64,000 nucleotides of DNA from Pantoea sp. A4 (GCF_000295955.2 NZ_ALXE01000039.1:62001-126000); one strand, 5' to 3'; numbered from the stretch's first letter, positions 1 through 9,280 are shown. Notes: generated by a model from the sequence alone, not told the origin. Translations and numbers: made by a program.

Positions 1-148
1 AAAACTTAATCTCTACGCGCTAACATTCATTCCCTGACTCAACCATTATTCAACAAGAGAAAAAATCCCCACAGTGGCAAGAACTTCTACCGGGGGGTGA
101 CATATCTAATAGCAACGTTGGGTTTTAATCTTCGTCGGGGTATTTCAA

Positions 149-1471
149 TTGCTGAGATTGTTATTTCTGTTAATAGGTGGTACTGCACTGCGGGCGAAAT
201 GGCCATGGCTGATGCTGGCTGCCCTTGGTTGTATGGCGGGTGCCGGGGGGATCGTCTCTGATCTTATCCGCCATGGTACGCTCTCCGCCCCCATTACCCT
301 GACCGGACTTTTCATCCTTATGCAGGGTGTGATCGAAGGGTTGCCTGCACTGTCGGGCACTAACCGGCTGACGCTGGGCAAATCCCTGTTGTTAATCACG
401 GCTGGCGCGGGCATTTTGTTCCTGCCCCACTTTGGCAGACCGAGCGCCGCCTGGCTGTTAAGCCTGCTTTTGCTCATGGATGGCGGATTCAGAGTGATTT
501 CCAGCGGGCTGATGCGCTGCCGTCGCTGGCAGATAAAAATGTCTACCGGCTGCGGTGAATTCTTGCTCTGCGCGATGATCATCACTGACTGGCCGGTGCC
601 GCATCACATCTTGATTCCGGTGATGTTTATTTTCCTGCTGCTGGGATGGAGCCTGAATTTGACTAAAGTCGCGTGGCAAATCCACCGACTGCCGGTGCAA
701 AGCAGTGTCGCCACTCTGGAACTGTTTACCAGCAAGGGGTTACGTGAACCCCATGGCCTCGATTATTGCCATCCGGATGTCAACGACAGCGCACCGCAAC
801 AGCCACTCAATCTGTATATCTGGACACCCACCGGCTCCGGGAATGTTGCAGGAAGTCGCCCGTGGTTTGATCGTTGGGTTGCCGCCATCGATCACCGGGG
901 CGTGGTGTCTACCGGCCATACCTCGCTCGCCATGGGCAACGAAATCTATATCAGTCTCTATCCTGAAAATGATATTGAGCTGGATTTAAAAGGTTTTTTA
1001 CAGACCTTGCGCGCACGGCAAGAGTTTGATGTTGCCGGCCGCTTGCAGCCTTCACTGGAACAGGAGATTCGTTCCTGGTGTGTCCCCGATCGCCGCATTA
1101 GCCTGAGCCACTACAATCAGGCAGCACTGCGTAACTACTGGGAGAAATACGCCACGGATACGCACTACAACCTGACTTCGAGGAACTGTTCCACCAGTGT
1201 GATTCAGGCGTTGGATGTGGCAACCGAAGGCTTGCTGGGCAAGTACGGACTCTATGGTTTACTCACCGTGTTCAAGCCTGATTTCTGGTTATTAAGCCTG
1301 ATACGCAGCCGTGCAGAAGGAATGACCTGGACCCCAGGTCTGGTGATGGATTACTGCCAGACACTTCAGCGTTTACTGGAATGCCCACAGCGTGCTGCCG
1401 CAAGAAAACAGGCTTCCGGATGGTTACGTTCACTGCGCCAGGTAAGGCGTGCGCTCCGGGGAATCCATTAA
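149..1471 (+). CDS. HdeD/DUF308-like membrane protein with C-terminal papain-like domain
   Basis: 440 aa. The first ~175 residues are a run of hydrophobic segments with the short-loop pattern of HdeD/DUF308 membrane proteins. The remaining ~260 residues are soluble. The soluble part has a GHTSLAM segment (His257) followed about 90 residues later by RNCSTS (Cys347). This His-before-Cys order is typical of circularly permuted NlpC/P60 (YiiX/LRAT-like) folds, so a thiol hydrolase or amidase role is inferred but not shown. The start is TTG at 149, with GGGG about 8 nt upstream and an in-frame stop at 110-112, so little N-terminal extension is possible. It is convergent with the cupin gene. The membrane domain is fairly secure. 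The peptidase call is tentative and substrates are unknown. Confidence 0.6.
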   Translation: MLRLLFLLIGGTALRAKWPWLMLAALGCMAGAGGIVSDLIRHGTLSAPITLTGLFILMQGVIEGLPALSGTNRLTLGKSLLLITAGAGILFLPHFGRPSAAWLLSLLLLMDGGFRVISSGLMRCRRWQIKMSTGCGEFLLCAMIITDWPVPHHILIPVMFIFLLLGWSLNLTKVAWQIHRLPVQSSVATLELFTSKGLREPHGLDYCHPDVNDSAPQQPLNLYIWTPTGSGNVAGSRPWFDRWVAAIDHRGVVSTGHTSLAMGNEIYISLYPENDIELDLKGFLQTLRARQEFDVAGRLQPSLEQEIRSWCVPDRRISLSHYNQAALRNYWEKYATDTHYNLTSRNCSTSVIQALDVATEGLLGKYGLYGLLTVFKPDFWLLSLIRSRAEGMTWTPGLVMDYCQTLQRLLECPQRAAARKQASGWLRSLRQVRRALRGIH

Positions 1472-1479
1472 TTTCATTT

Positions 1480-1508
1480 GGCTACCCGGCTCGCCGCACC
1501 GGGTAGCC
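1480..1508. terminator. hairpin between convergent genes
   Basis: A perfect 10-bp inverted repeat (GGCTACCCGG / CCGGGTAGCC) with a 9-nt loop sits in the 44-bp gap between two convergent genes. There is no clear T-tract on either strand, so it may be a weak bidirectional terminator. Confidence 0.45.
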
Positions 1509-1515
1509 GGGGGAT

Positions 1516-1875
1516 TTACACCGGCTGATCGCCCATGATAAAGAACGCCTTGCGGACCGTTTCACGCACATCCCAGGTGCCGTGTGTCTGCTGTGGGAAA
1601 AAGATGCTATCCCCCGCTTTGATTTCGAGGGTTTCACCACCGTCAGGGGTAAAGAAACAGTGTCCTGACAGGAAATAGCAGTATTCCCGCTGCATCAAAC
1701 CCCGCCGCCAAATGCCTGGTGTGCAGTCCCAGATCCCCATTGAGGTACCCGGATACTGCGCGATCTCCGTTTCGGCCGCACGGTGCGTGGAACAAGGTTC
1801 ACTCAGCGGTGAGGCGATCGGTTCCCACGGGGATAAATCCTGCTGCTGCTGGGCAGTAAATAAAACGGGCTTCAT
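1516..1875 (-). CDS. small cupin-domain protein
   Basis: 119 aa single-domain cupin of the Cupin_3 (DUF861/EutQ-like) type. The second half carries the conserved cupin pattern with REYCYFLSGHCFFTPDGG and a following KAGDSIFFPQQTHGTW. The EutQ/ureidoglycine-aminohydrolase relatives bind small polar ligands, sometimes with a metal. The specific substrate is not readable here. The start is ATG at 1875, because GAGAG lies 6 nt upstream. An in-frame start five codons earlier lacks such a site. The gene is divergent from yeiH, and the 242-bp gap between them presumably holds both promoters. Confidence 0.7.
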   Translation of the reverse strand: MKPVLFTAQQQQDLSPWEPIASPLSEPCSTHRAAETEIAQYPGTSMGIWDCTPGIWRRGLMQREYCYFLSGHCFFTPDGGETLEIKAGDSIFFPQQTHGTWDVRETVRKAFFIMGDQPV

Positions 1876-2033
1876 CACTTTCTCTCTCAATCGGGTGAGT
1901 AGGATGGTGAATTAACGGTACAACTTGTTGATTCACCAGACACTTTTACTGTGCCAGAAAGTGCCAGCAGAAAGCGTGCGGTTTGCTACGGCTCTACAGC
2001 ATAATGCTCCGTCCTGTCGCCCTCACTTACCTG

Positions 2034-2052
2034 TTATAACGATTAATCATAA
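2034..2052. promoter_or_regulatory. LysR-type T-N11-A motif upstream of yeiH
   Basis: TTAT-N11-ATAA with perfect 4-bp arms, 66 bp before the yeiH start. In E. coli yeiH is controlled by the LysR-type regulator YeiE. No yeiE is next to this copy, so any regulator would act in trans. The motif is short and could occur by chance in this AT-rich stretch. Confidence 0.3.
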
Positions 2053-2117
2053 CTATATAATCAGTTTTTCTTTTAAAGAGAAAAGCGGCATTCTCCTTGT
2101 CAACCAAGGGGGCTTTT

Positions 2118-3176
2118 ATGGCTGACATCACTTATCCGCGTCACACCTCATCTGTGACGACTTTCTTACCCGGCATTTTGCTGACTCTCGCGATTGCCAC
2201 TCTGGCGGCAGGCGCCGGAAACATCCCCTGGATTGCCAACCTGGGTCTTGGCGCACTGACGTTAGCGATTGTCGTTGGCATCGTACTAGGTAACAGCGTT
2301 TACCCGCGCTTCGAGCCGCAATGTCATAGTGGAGTGATTTTCGCCAAGCAAAAGCTGTTGCGTCTTGGCATCATTTTATACGGTTTTCGCCTGACCTTTC
2401 AGCAGGTGCTGGATGTAGGCATCAGCGGCATCCTTATTGATGTCCTGACGCTGAGCAGTACTTTTATGCTGGCTTGCTGGGTGGGTCGCCGCTGGTTAAA
2501 GCTGGATCGCGATACCGTCTGGCTGATTGGTGCAGGCAGCAGCATTTGTGGTGCCGCTGCAGTATTGGCAACTGAACCGGTGATTAAAGCCGCTCCTGCC
2601 AAGGTCGCCGTGGCCGTTGCCACCGTGGTACTGTTCGGTACTGCAGCTATCTTCCTTTACCCACTGATCTGGCATGAGGTTGCACAGGTTTATCCGGCAA
2701 TGAGTGCTGCGCAGTTTGGTGTCTATACCGGTTCCACCATGCATGAAGTGGCGCAAGTCGTTGCCGCTGGGCACGCTATCAGTCCTGAAGCGGAGAATAC
2801 CGCCGTGATTGCCAAGATGCTGCGGGTGATGATGCTGGCACCTTTCCTGCTGTTTATTGGTATGCAAATTAGCCGGACAGCGCCACAGGCGGGCGGAAAG
2901 AAAACGCCGGTGACTTTCCCCTGGTTTGCCCTGCTGTTTATTCTGGTCGCCCTGTTCAACTCATTCAACGTGCTGCCCGCGCACTGGTTGAGCTACATCA
3001 ATCAGGCCGACAACATTATTCTGGCGATGGCAATGGCCGCACTGGGGCTGACTACCCGCTTTAGCCAGTTAAAACAGGCCGGGGTTCGCCCACTGCTGCT
3101 TGGGCTGGTATTGTTTATCTGGCTGATTGCCGGTGGTGGGGCCATCAATCTGGCCGTTCATCAGTTGGGGATTTAG
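2118..3176 (+). CDS. yeiH: YeiH/UPF0324 family inner-membrane transporter (putative sulfate exporter)
   Basis: 352 aa, close to the usual ~350 aa of the family. There are about ten hydrophobic segments, and the characteristic YeiH landmarks are present: LGIILYGFRLTFQQ, GAGSSICGAAAV and YTGSTMHEVAQVVAAG. The family is annotated as a putative sulfate exporter, but its substrate is not well established. The start is ATG at 2118, with AAGGGGGC 6 nt upstream. A TTG seven codons earlier is possible but less likely. The gene stands alone, divergent from the cupin gene, and ends at a strong terminator. Confidence 0.85.
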   Translation: MADITYPRHTSSVTTFLPGILLTLAIATLAAGAGNIPWIANLGLGALTLAIVVGIVLGNSVYPRFEPQCHSGVIFAKQKLLRLGIILYGFRLTFQQVLDVGISGILIDVLTLSSTFMLACWVGRRWLKLDRDTVWLIGAGSSICGAAAVLATEPVIKAAPAKVAVAVATVVLFGTAAIFLYPLIWHEVAQVYPAMSAAQFGVYTGSTMHEVAQVVAAGHAISPEAENTAVIAKMLRVMMLAPFLLFIGMQISRTAPQAGGKKTPVTFPWFALLFILVALFNSFNVLPAHWLSYINQADNIILAMAMAALGLTTRFSQLKQAGVRPLLLGLVLFIWLIAGGGAINLAVHQLGI

Positions 3177-3183
3177 TGTGAAC

Positions 3184-3218
3184 AACGGGAAAGGCACTTC
3201 CTTTCCCGTTTTGGTTTT
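3184..3218 (+). terminator. rho-independent terminator after yeiH
   Basis: Perfect 11-bp stem (AACGGGAAAGG / CCTTTCCCGTT) with a CACTT loop, followed by TTGGTTTT. It lies directly after yeiH and overlaps the 3' end of the convergent ABC ATPase gene. Confidence 0.8.
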
Positions 3219-3954
3219 AATGCGCTAACAGATCATTGAGGAACTGACGCGAACGTGCATGTTGTGGCCGCGTGAAGAAGTTTTCCGGCGACGCTTTCTC
3301 CAGAATTTGTCCCTTATCCATAAACCAGATGGTATCCGCCACTTCCCGGGCAAAGTTCATCTCGTGGGTCACACACATCATGGTCATCCCCTCCTGAGCC
3401 AAACCGCGCATCACATTCAGCACTTCACCCACCATTTCAGGGTCCAGCGCGGAAGTCGGCTCATCAAACAACATCACCGGCGGCTTCATAGCCAAAGCGC
3501 GCGCAATAGCAACACGCTGCTGCTGCCCCCCCGATAGCTGCGAGGGATAGGCATCGGCTTTATGGGACAAGCCGACACGCTCCAGTAACTCTCCTGCGTG
3601 CTGCCGGGCTTCACTGCGTTTGATACCCAACACTTTTACCGGTGACATCATGATGTTTTCCATCACAGAAACATGCGGGAACAGATTAAAGTTCTGGAAA
3701 ACAAAACCAATGCGGGTACGCAGTTGATTCAGACGCGTGCTGCTTCCGTGAATATCCATGCCGTCGAACAGAATTTCGCCCTGCTCAATCGGTTCTAGTC
3801 GGTTTACCGTGCGAATCAGCGTCGATTTCCCCGAGCCGGAAGGACCGCATACCACCACGACCTCACCGCTTTTGATCTCCGCGCTGACGCCGGTCAGTGC
3901 CTGGTATTCGCCATACCATTTATTCACCTGGTTAAACAGAATCATCGGGCGCAT
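3217..3954 (-). CDS. polar amino acid ABC transporter ATP-binding protein (GlnQ/GltL type)
   Basis: 245 aa, the normal length for this subfamily. In order it shows Walker A GPSGSGKS, a Q-loop in [12 protein letters not shown], the ABC signature LSGGQQQR, Walker [13 protein letters not shown] and the switch histidine in CVTHEM. This is the PAAT-family pattern of GlnQ/GltL ATPases. The start ATG at 3954 has AAGGAG 6 nt upstream. The gene follows the two permease genes with a 9-bp gap, so the three are one transport unit. The matching solute-binding protein is probably the one at 11977-12816. Pyroglutamate or a related amino acid is the inferred substrate from context. Confidence 0.9.
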   Translation of the reverse strand: MRPMILFNQVNKWYGEYQALTGVSAEIKSGEVVVVCGPSGSGKSTLIRTVNRLEPIEQGEILFDGMDIHGSSTRLNQLRTRIGFVFQNFNLFPHVSVMENIMMSPVKVLGIKRSEARQHAGELLERVGLSHKADAYPSQLSGGQQQRVAIARALAMKPPVMLFDEPTSALDPEMVGEVLNVMRGLAQEGMTMMCVTHEMNFAREVADTIWFMDKGQILEKASPENFFTRPQHARSRQFLNDLLAH

Positions 3955-3963
3955 GGTGGCTCC

Positions 3964-4719
3964 TTATTGTGATTGTGATTTAGTGAGCACCAGCGGTGCG
4001 GTGACATTTGCCTCATCAGTACGTTGATTAAGGCGTTTATTGGCGATATTTCTTTCCAGCCGGTTCGCAAGCCAGGTCAAACTGCTGTTGATGATGTAAT
4101 ACCCCAGCGCGACAATCGCAAACACCTGGAACGGCTTGGTCAGCAGCTGGTTGTTTACCTGATTCGCCGCAAAGGTCAGTTCCGGCACATTAATCACATA
4201 ACCTAACGTGCTGTCTTTAATGATAGAAACCAGTTGGCTCACCAGGCTGGGTAAGGTGTTGTAGAGCGCCTGAGGCAAAATCACTAACCGCAGCGTCTTA
4301 ATATGCCCCATACCCAATGCACGAGAGGCTTCATATTGCCCCGACGGTAATGACTGAATACCACCACGCACGATTTCCGCGATGTAGGCACTTTCATAGA
4401 TCACCAGCGTACATAACATGGTGCTGAACCCGCTAATGTTATGTCCGATCAACAAAGGCACACAGAAGTAGGTCCAGAACACCACCATCATTAGCGGGAC
4501 ACCACGCACCAGGTAAACCCAGCAGGCAGCAAATATGCGTAACCAGCGCCATGAGGCGAGACGGGCTAACCCCAATAACAGTCCAACCGGAAAAGCAAAC
4601 ACAATGCCGAGGAGTGAAATCACCAACGTACACAGCAATCCGCCCAACGGCCCGTTAGGGTACTGCCCCATCAGTAACAGCATGCCGTTGTCATGCAAAA
4701 TCGTGAAGAAGTCGAGCAT
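3964..4719 (-). CDS. amino acid ABC transporter permease (GltK/HisM-like)
   Basis: 251 aa integral membrane protein of the His/Glu/Gln/Arg ABC permease family. The EAA coupling loop is visible as YEASRALGMGHIKTLRLVILPQA, which contacts the ATPase. About five transmembrane segments are predicted, and the C-terminal tail is polar and Gln/Ser-rich. The start ATG at 4719 has GAGG 9 nt upstream. It lies 6 bp downstream of the partner permease and 9 bp upstream of the ATPase gene, so translation is probably coupled. Confidence 0.88.
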   Translation of the reverse strand: MLDFFTILHDNGMLLLMGQYPNGPLGGLLCTLVISLLGIVFAFPVGLLLGLARLASWRWLRIFAACWVYLVRGVPLMMVVFWTYFCVPLLIGHNISGFSTMLCTLVIYESAYIAEIVRGGIQSLPSGQYEASRALGMGHIKTLRLVILPQALYNTLPSLVSQLVSIIKDSTLGYVINVPELTFAANQVNNQLLTKPFQVFAIVALGYYIINSSLTWLANRLERNIANKRLNQRTDEANVTAPLVLTKSQSQ

Positions 4720-4725
4720 GTTCTA

Positions 4726-5421
4726 TTACCTCGCGTAAGCGCGCTGAAAGCGCCGAGCCAGTACCGCACCCACGGCCATCAGGAACAATGAGCAGGCCAG
4801 GTATCCCACCGTCGCGACCGCATAAGACTCAAAAGTACGGAAGGTCTGGTTTTCAATATCTCGCGTGACATAAGTCAGTTCTGCCACGCCAATCGCCATC
4901 GCAAGGCTGGTATTTTTGAACAACAACACTGTGTGATTGATCAACGCAGGCCACGCATTACGAATGCCCTGCGGCAAAATCACCGACCACATTGCACGCA
5001 GATAGCTCATTCCAAGGGCGCGTGCACCTTCAGTTTGCCCGGCAGGAATGGCCCGCAAACCACTGCGAATATCCTCAGAGAAATAGGCGGACTGGCAGAG
5101 CCCAAGTGCAATCATGGAAAAGATGAACTCAGCATTACGATCGTTGATCCACATCTGAATCGATTCCGGCAGCAGGGTGGGCAGCGCGAAATACCACATC
5201 ATGAGCTGAATCAACGTCGGCACATTACGGTGATAAGAAACCCATGCCGCAACGAAAAAAGTCAGGATGCGATGATTAGCCAGACGCATCACCACCAGTA
5301 CCAATGCAATGACCATGGCGGATAGCCAGGCACCCACTGCCAGCTCCAGGGTCACTTCCATACCCTGAACGATCATCTGGCCATAATTGCCGCTTAAAAC
5401 TGCGCTGAAATCGAGTGCCAT
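4726..5421 (-). CDS. amino acid ABC transporter permease (GltJ/HisQ-like)
   Basis: 231 aa permease of the same family as its neighbour. Its EAA loop is TEGARALGMSYLRAMWSVILPQG. The two permeases are expected to form the heterodimeric membrane channel. The start ATG at 5421 is preceded by GGAG with 8-nt spacing. The upstream SDR gene ends 17 bp away, so the transporter is probably co-transcribed with the SDR and possibly with the biotinyl-domain gene. Confidence 0.88.
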   Translation of the reverse strand: MALDFSAVLSGNYGQMIVQGMEVTLELAVGAWLSAMVIALVLVVMRLANHRILTFFVAAWVSYHRNVPTLIQLMMWYFALPTLLPESIQMWINDRNAEFIFSMIALGLCQSAYFSEDIRSGLRAIPAGQTEGARALGMSYLRAMWSVILPQGIRNAWPALINHTVLLFKNTSLAMAIGVAELTYVTRDIENQTFRTFESYAVATVGYLACSLFLMAVGAVLARRFQRAYAR

Positions 5422-5438
5422 GGCATCTTCTCCGGTGT

Positions 5439-6191
5439 TCAGGAAACACGGTCGCCGGGACGCATGGTGGATAATCCGCCAGGTACCTGCAACGTGGGGG
5501 TAATCTCAATATTGCCGATGTTCACGGCAATAGGCGCAGAGACGGCAAACGCTACGCAGTCAGCGATATCTTTCGCTTCCGGTAACTCAAAACCGTCAAT
5601 ATATTGACGCTGTGCTTCTTCATGGTTGCCCGACACATTGCCAAAGATATCGGTCGCGACACGGCCAGGGCAGATTTCAGTAATGCGCACGCGCTTACCG
5701 TAGCAATCCACGCGCAGTTGGCGTGAAAGTGCATGAACAGCCGCTTTTGTGGCGTGATAGACCGAGTTGCCATTGAAGTTGTAGATGGCCGCAATCGACG
5801 TGATGTTGATGACGTGGCCACGATCGCGCTCAACCATTCCCGGCACCAGTAAGCGGCACAGGTGCAGCACAGCACGTAAATTCACATTAATCTGAGTATC
5901 AATGACGTTTTCATCCGCTTGCAGAATCGAACCCGGATGAGAAACACCAGCGTTATTCACTAAAATATCAACCTGCAAATCACGACACAGTTCGGTCAGC
6001 GCCGCGAGGTCAGCCACATCCACCGCATGGGGAATGCAACCGGTACGATCGGCCAGGGCCGCCAGCTGTTCTTTACGGCGGGCAACCGCGTGAACCGTAA
6101 TCCCTTCCTGGCACAACCGTTCAACAATCGCTTCGCCCATACCTGCTGAAGCCCCGGTCACTAACGCCACTTTATAATCTGAAAAAGGCAT
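5439..6191 (-). CDS. SDR-family NAD(P)-dependent oxidoreductase
   Basis: 250 aa classical short-chain dehydrogenase of the YdfG/serine dehydrogenase-like group. Cofactor motif TGASAGMGEA lies near the N-terminus, with NNAG in the middle, a catalytic Ser in ITSIAAIYN, and YHATK with the Tyr and Lys. The tail with ADCVAFAVSAP is typical of the YdfG-like subgroup that oxidises serine or 3-hydroxy acids. The substrate here is unknown. The start is ATG at 6191, because AGGAG lies 7 nt upstream. A longer reading frame upstream lacks a ribosome site. It is located between the biotinyl-like gene and the ABC permeases. Confidence 0.85.
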   Translation of the reverse strand: MPFSDYKVALVTGASAGMGEAIVERLCQEGITVHAVARRKEQLAALADRTGCIPHAVDVADLAALTELCRDLQVDILVNNAGVSHPGSILQADENVIDTQINVNLRAVLHLCRLLVPGMVERDRGHVINITSIAAIYNFNGNSVYHATKAAVHALSRQLRVDCYGKRVRITEICPGRVATDIFGNVSGNHEEAQRQYIDGFELPEAKDIADCVAFAVSAPIAVNIGNIEITPTLQVPGGLSTMRPGDRVS

Positions 6192-6321
6192 CGCATTTCT
6201 CCTGTTCGGGCAGCTTAACTGCCATTTTTTGTCTGTGGTTTGACTGTAAGCAGTAATGCAATCTGGGTATAAGACATAAAAGATTTGAGGCAATAAGGGC
6301 CACTTATAACACCGTGCGCAC

Positions 6322-6738
6322 TCAATCGGCTCCGCTTAACTGCATGATTTCGCTGCCATACTCAACAATCTGGCCCGACTCCACCAGCACATCGATTACC
6401 CTCCCTTCCGCCGGGCTGTGCACCGGTAAATAGAGTGGTCCGACTTTAAGTAAGGCCAGCAGCTGGTGCTGCTTAACCCGCTGTCCGGGCTGCACCAGTG
6501 GTTCACCCGCGCTGGGGTGTGCCAGCACGACCTGACCCGGCAATGTCGCCACAACGGGGGTCAGCGCAGCAGGTTTACTTTCTGGCTCGAGGAGCACCGG
6601 GGCCTGCACCGCTGCAGGCGCAAAACGCAAACGCACCGAGGTGTTTTCGTCTTGCCACTGAATTTCGCCCAGACCCGCACTGCGCATTTTTTGTGCCATC
6701 AGGCGTATGTGTGTTAAGGCAATGCCGTTTCTTTCCAT
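6322..6738 (-). CDS. biotinyl/lipoyl-domain protein resembling AccB, without the biotinylation motif
   Basis: 138 aa. The C-terminal ~75 residues match the biotin carboxyl carrier fold, with the strong BCCP-like segment VLVESGQIVEYGSEIMQLSG. The middle is a Pro/Ala-rich linker and the N-terminus resembles the BCCP leader helix. Where BCCP has the invariant (A/V)MKM hairpin, this protein reads LLALLKVGPLYLPV. A Lys is present, but not in the normal motif and about three residues out of register. It may be unbiotinylated, or use that Lys. SD GGAAAAG precedes ATG 6738. Similar small proteins occur beside pxpB/pxpC genes, consistent with the pxp genes 2.8 kb away. A role as a carrier or structural subunit is inferred. 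Confidence 0.65.
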   Translation of the reverse strand: MERNGIALTHIRLMAQKMRSAGLGEIQWQDENTSVRLRFAPAAVQAPVLLEPESKPAALTPVVATLPGQVVLAHPSAGEPLVQPGQRVKQHQLLALLKVGPLYLPVHSPAEGRVIDVLVESGQIVEYGSEIMQLSGAD

Positions 6739-6861
6739 AACTTTTCCGTTGCAGCTACATTATTTGCGCGTGCCGAAGCCACACGCGGTGAAGATCACTG
6801 TAGCGTGCGGATCGATCGGCCAGATAAGAGGGTTTTGCTTTGCGCCAATAAGGCTGGCTTA

Positions 6862-7785
6862 TTACATCACCAGCGTCAGTGGGCGGTTATCAGCAGTGCG
6901 TTTCGCCATTAATGACAGGAGAATATCCTTCACCGCTTCTGCCGGTTGAGAAAGCGGCAAATGGTCTGACATACAGAAAGAGAGCGAGGCCTGAACATCC
7001 GGCTCAATGATTTTTGCCATCCAGGCATCGGCGTGATCCAGCATGGCCCGCGCGGCGGATTCCGGCATGATGGTGCACCCCATCCCCGCCATCAGCGCGG
7101 CATTCAGCGTGGTTTGCGATTCAATTTCGCACGTCACCCGATAATGAATACCTTGTTGGGCAAAGGCATCGTCCACCACTTTGCGCATGATGTTGTAGAT
7201 ACGCGGCAAGAACAGTTCAAACTGAGCAACTTGTTGCAGGGTAATCTCTTTCAGCGGTTTTGACAGTTTGCGTGGGCAAACAAAACAGAGGTTCTCTTTC
7301 ATTAAGGGAAGAAAACGCAGACCATGAATATTGCGGTTATCATAAATGACCGCCATATCCATGCGGCCATTCATGATGAGCTCACTTAATGTGGTACCAA
7401 AGTTTTCATTAAAATAGAGCACAATGCCCGGATGTTGACGTTGCACTTCCGCCATCAGGGGTAAAGCTAACTGCTGCGCAGCCGTGCCTGGTGCCAGGCC
7501 TACTGACACATTTCCCGTTAACTCGCGTCCTGCCCCATCCACCGCACTTTGTGCCTGATCGCACTGACGCAAAATGGCCTGAGCATGGGTATAGAGGATT
7601 TTGCCTGCTTCCGTGGGCGTGACGCCACGTTTGGTACGAATCAAGAGCTGCTGATTAACCTCCCCCTCCAGGGTAGCCAGTTGTTGGCTCAATGCTGGCT
7701 GAGCAATATGCAAGACATCTGCGGCCTGGGTCAGGCTGCCCACATCCACAATTTTAATAAAGTACTTCAGGCGACGAAGGTTCAT
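6862..7785 (-). CDS. LysR-type transcriptional regulator
   Basis: 307 aa, standard length. The N-terminal winged helix (MNLRRLKYFIKIVDVGSLTQAADVLH and onward, including QPALSQQLATLE) is typical of the Nac/CynR-like branch. The effector-binding domain follows from about residue 90. It is transcribed in the same direction as the biotinyl-like/SDR/ABC genes and divergently from the aminotransferase at 8078. The 292-bp gap to that gene is the likely control region. It is the only regulator in the 5-oxoproline region, so it is the best candidate controller of that cluster. This is inference. Confidence 0.88.
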   Translation of the reverse strand: MNLRRLKYFIKIVDVGSLTQAADVLHIAQPALSQQLATLEGEVNQQLLIRTKRGVTPTEAGKILYTHAQAILRQCDQAQSAVDGAGRELTGNVSVGLAPGTAAQQLALPLMAEVQRQHPGIVLYFNENFGTTLSELIMNGRMDMAVIYDNRNIHGLRFLPLMKENLCFVCPRKLSKPLKEITLQQVAQFELFLPRIYNIMRKVVDDAFAQQGIHYRVTCEIESQTTLNAALMAGMGCTIMPESAARAMLDHADAWMAKIIEPDVQASLSFCMSDHLPLSQPAEAVKDILLSLMAKRTADNRPLTLVM

Positions 7786-8077
7786 AGCACACTCCTGCGT
7801 AATACGTTCCCTTTATCATAAGCAAGAATTATGCCAACGCATTTGCAGCCCCCTGCGACCTTTTGACCGCCGAAGAACAGCCGAAACGCCACCTTTTGCA
7901 CCATCACAGTGCGGATGCACCAGCCATCGGGTTGGGTTATGTCACCACAACAAAGCACTATTACAGCCGCGAAGCGCAGCGCTCTATGCTTTTCCCACGT
8001 CACTGCTGCTTCAACGTTGCTCTCCTGGCGTTGCCATGCGGCTTGTTTGCTGATCAACCAACCTGGACCTGTTTTCT

Positions 8078-9280
8078 ATGCCTGATATTGCAGATCGCCT
8101 AAAGAACGTTACTGTTTCCGCCTCTGTCGCCATGACGCAAAAAGCGCGCGATCTTGCCGCACAGGGTATTGATGTCGTGACACTCTCCACCGGAGAGCCG
8201 GATTTCCCTACACCAGACCATGCGATTGAAGCCGCTTATGCCGCGGCACGCGCAGGCGACACGCGTTACCCGCCAACAGACGGTACGCCTGCGCTGCGCG
8301 CGGCGATCCAACGCAAGTTCCTGCGTGATAATGAATTGCGCTACGACGTCAGCCAGATCCTGACAGCAGGTGGTGCTAAGCAGATCATCTTCAATGCGAT
8401 GATGGCGACCATTAATCCTGGTGATGAAGTGGTGATCCCTGCTCCGTCATGGATCAGCTATGCCGATATTGTCAAATTTGCCGGTGGTGTGCCCGTACTG
8501 GTGAACTGCCTGGAAGAGAACGGTTTCAAACCGCTGCCAGAAGATATTGAAGCCGCCATTACGCCTAAAACCAAATGGCTGTTAATTAACTACCCTGGCA
8601 ACCCTACCGGTGCCGTGGCCACCCAGGCGGAATTGCAGGCGGTGGCGGATGTGCTGTTACGCCATCCGCAGGTCTGGATACTGTCTGATGATATTTATGA
8701 GCACCTGTTATATGACGGCGTGACCTTCTGGACCATCGCGCAGGTCGAGCCACGCCTGCTTGACCGCACGCTGACGGTAAATGGGGTCTCCAAAGCGTAT
8801 TCAATGACCGGTTGGCGACTGGGCTTTTGTGGCGGCCCCGCTCCCCTGATCAAAGCCATGAGTAATGTGAATACGCAGAACAGCGGCGGTATCACCACCC
8901 TGACGCAGGCAGCGGCTATCGCGGTACTGGATGGCCCACAAGATCTGTTGCAGGAACGCGCCGGGATTTACTGCCAGCGCCGTGACTATGTACTGAATCG
9001 TCTGAAAGACATTCCGGGACTGCGTTGTCATCAGCCACAAGGGGCATTCTATCTGTTCATCAATGTTGCGGCTTTCATCGGCAAAACCAGCGCGGGCGGG
9101 CAAAAAATCCATAATGATACGGACTTCGTCATGGCCTTGATTGAAGAGCAGCATGTCGTCACCGTTCAGGGTGCCGCTTACGGTATGAGCCCTTATTTCC
9201 GCATCTCTTATGCCACCAGCATGGAGCGTCTGGAAACGGGCTGCGATCGTCTTGCTGCCTTCTGTGCCGGTTGCCGCTAA
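8078..9280 (+). CDS. aspartate-family pyridoxal-phosphate aminotransferase
   Basis: 400 aa class I/II aminotransferase of the AspC-Igamma type. Visible features are LSTGEPDFPTP near the N-terminus, NYPGNPTGA, DDIYEHLLYDG, the PLP-binding lysine in VSKAYSMTGWRLGF, and FRISYATS near the C-terminus with the carboxylate-binding Arg. It transfers amino groups between amino acids such as aspartate or glutamate and 2-oxo acids. It lies between the LysR gene and the pxp operon. It could therefore process glutamate made from 5-oxoproline, which is inferred from position. The Shine-Dalgarno upstream of ATG 8078 is weak. A small hairpin (9293-9313) follows the stop. Confidence 0.85.
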   Translation: MPDIADRLKNVTVSASVAMTQKARDLAAQGIDVVTLSTGEPDFPTPDHAIEAAYAAARAGDTRYPPTDGTPALRAAIQRKFLRDNELRYDVSQILTAGGAKQIIFNAMMATINPGDEVVIPAPSWISYADIVKFAGGVPVLVNCLEENGFKPLPEDIEAAITPKTKWLLINYPGNPTGAVATQAELQAVADVLLRHPQVWILSDDIYEHLLYDGVTFWTIAQVEPRLLDRTLTVNGVSKAYSMTGWRLGFCGGPAPLIKAMSNVNTQNSGGITTLTQAAAIAVLDGPQDLLQERAGIYCQRRDYVLNRLKDIPGLRCHQPQGAFYLFINVAAFIGKTSAGGQKIHNDTDFVMALIEEQHVVTVQGAAYGMSPYFRISYATSMERLETGCDRLAAFCAGCR

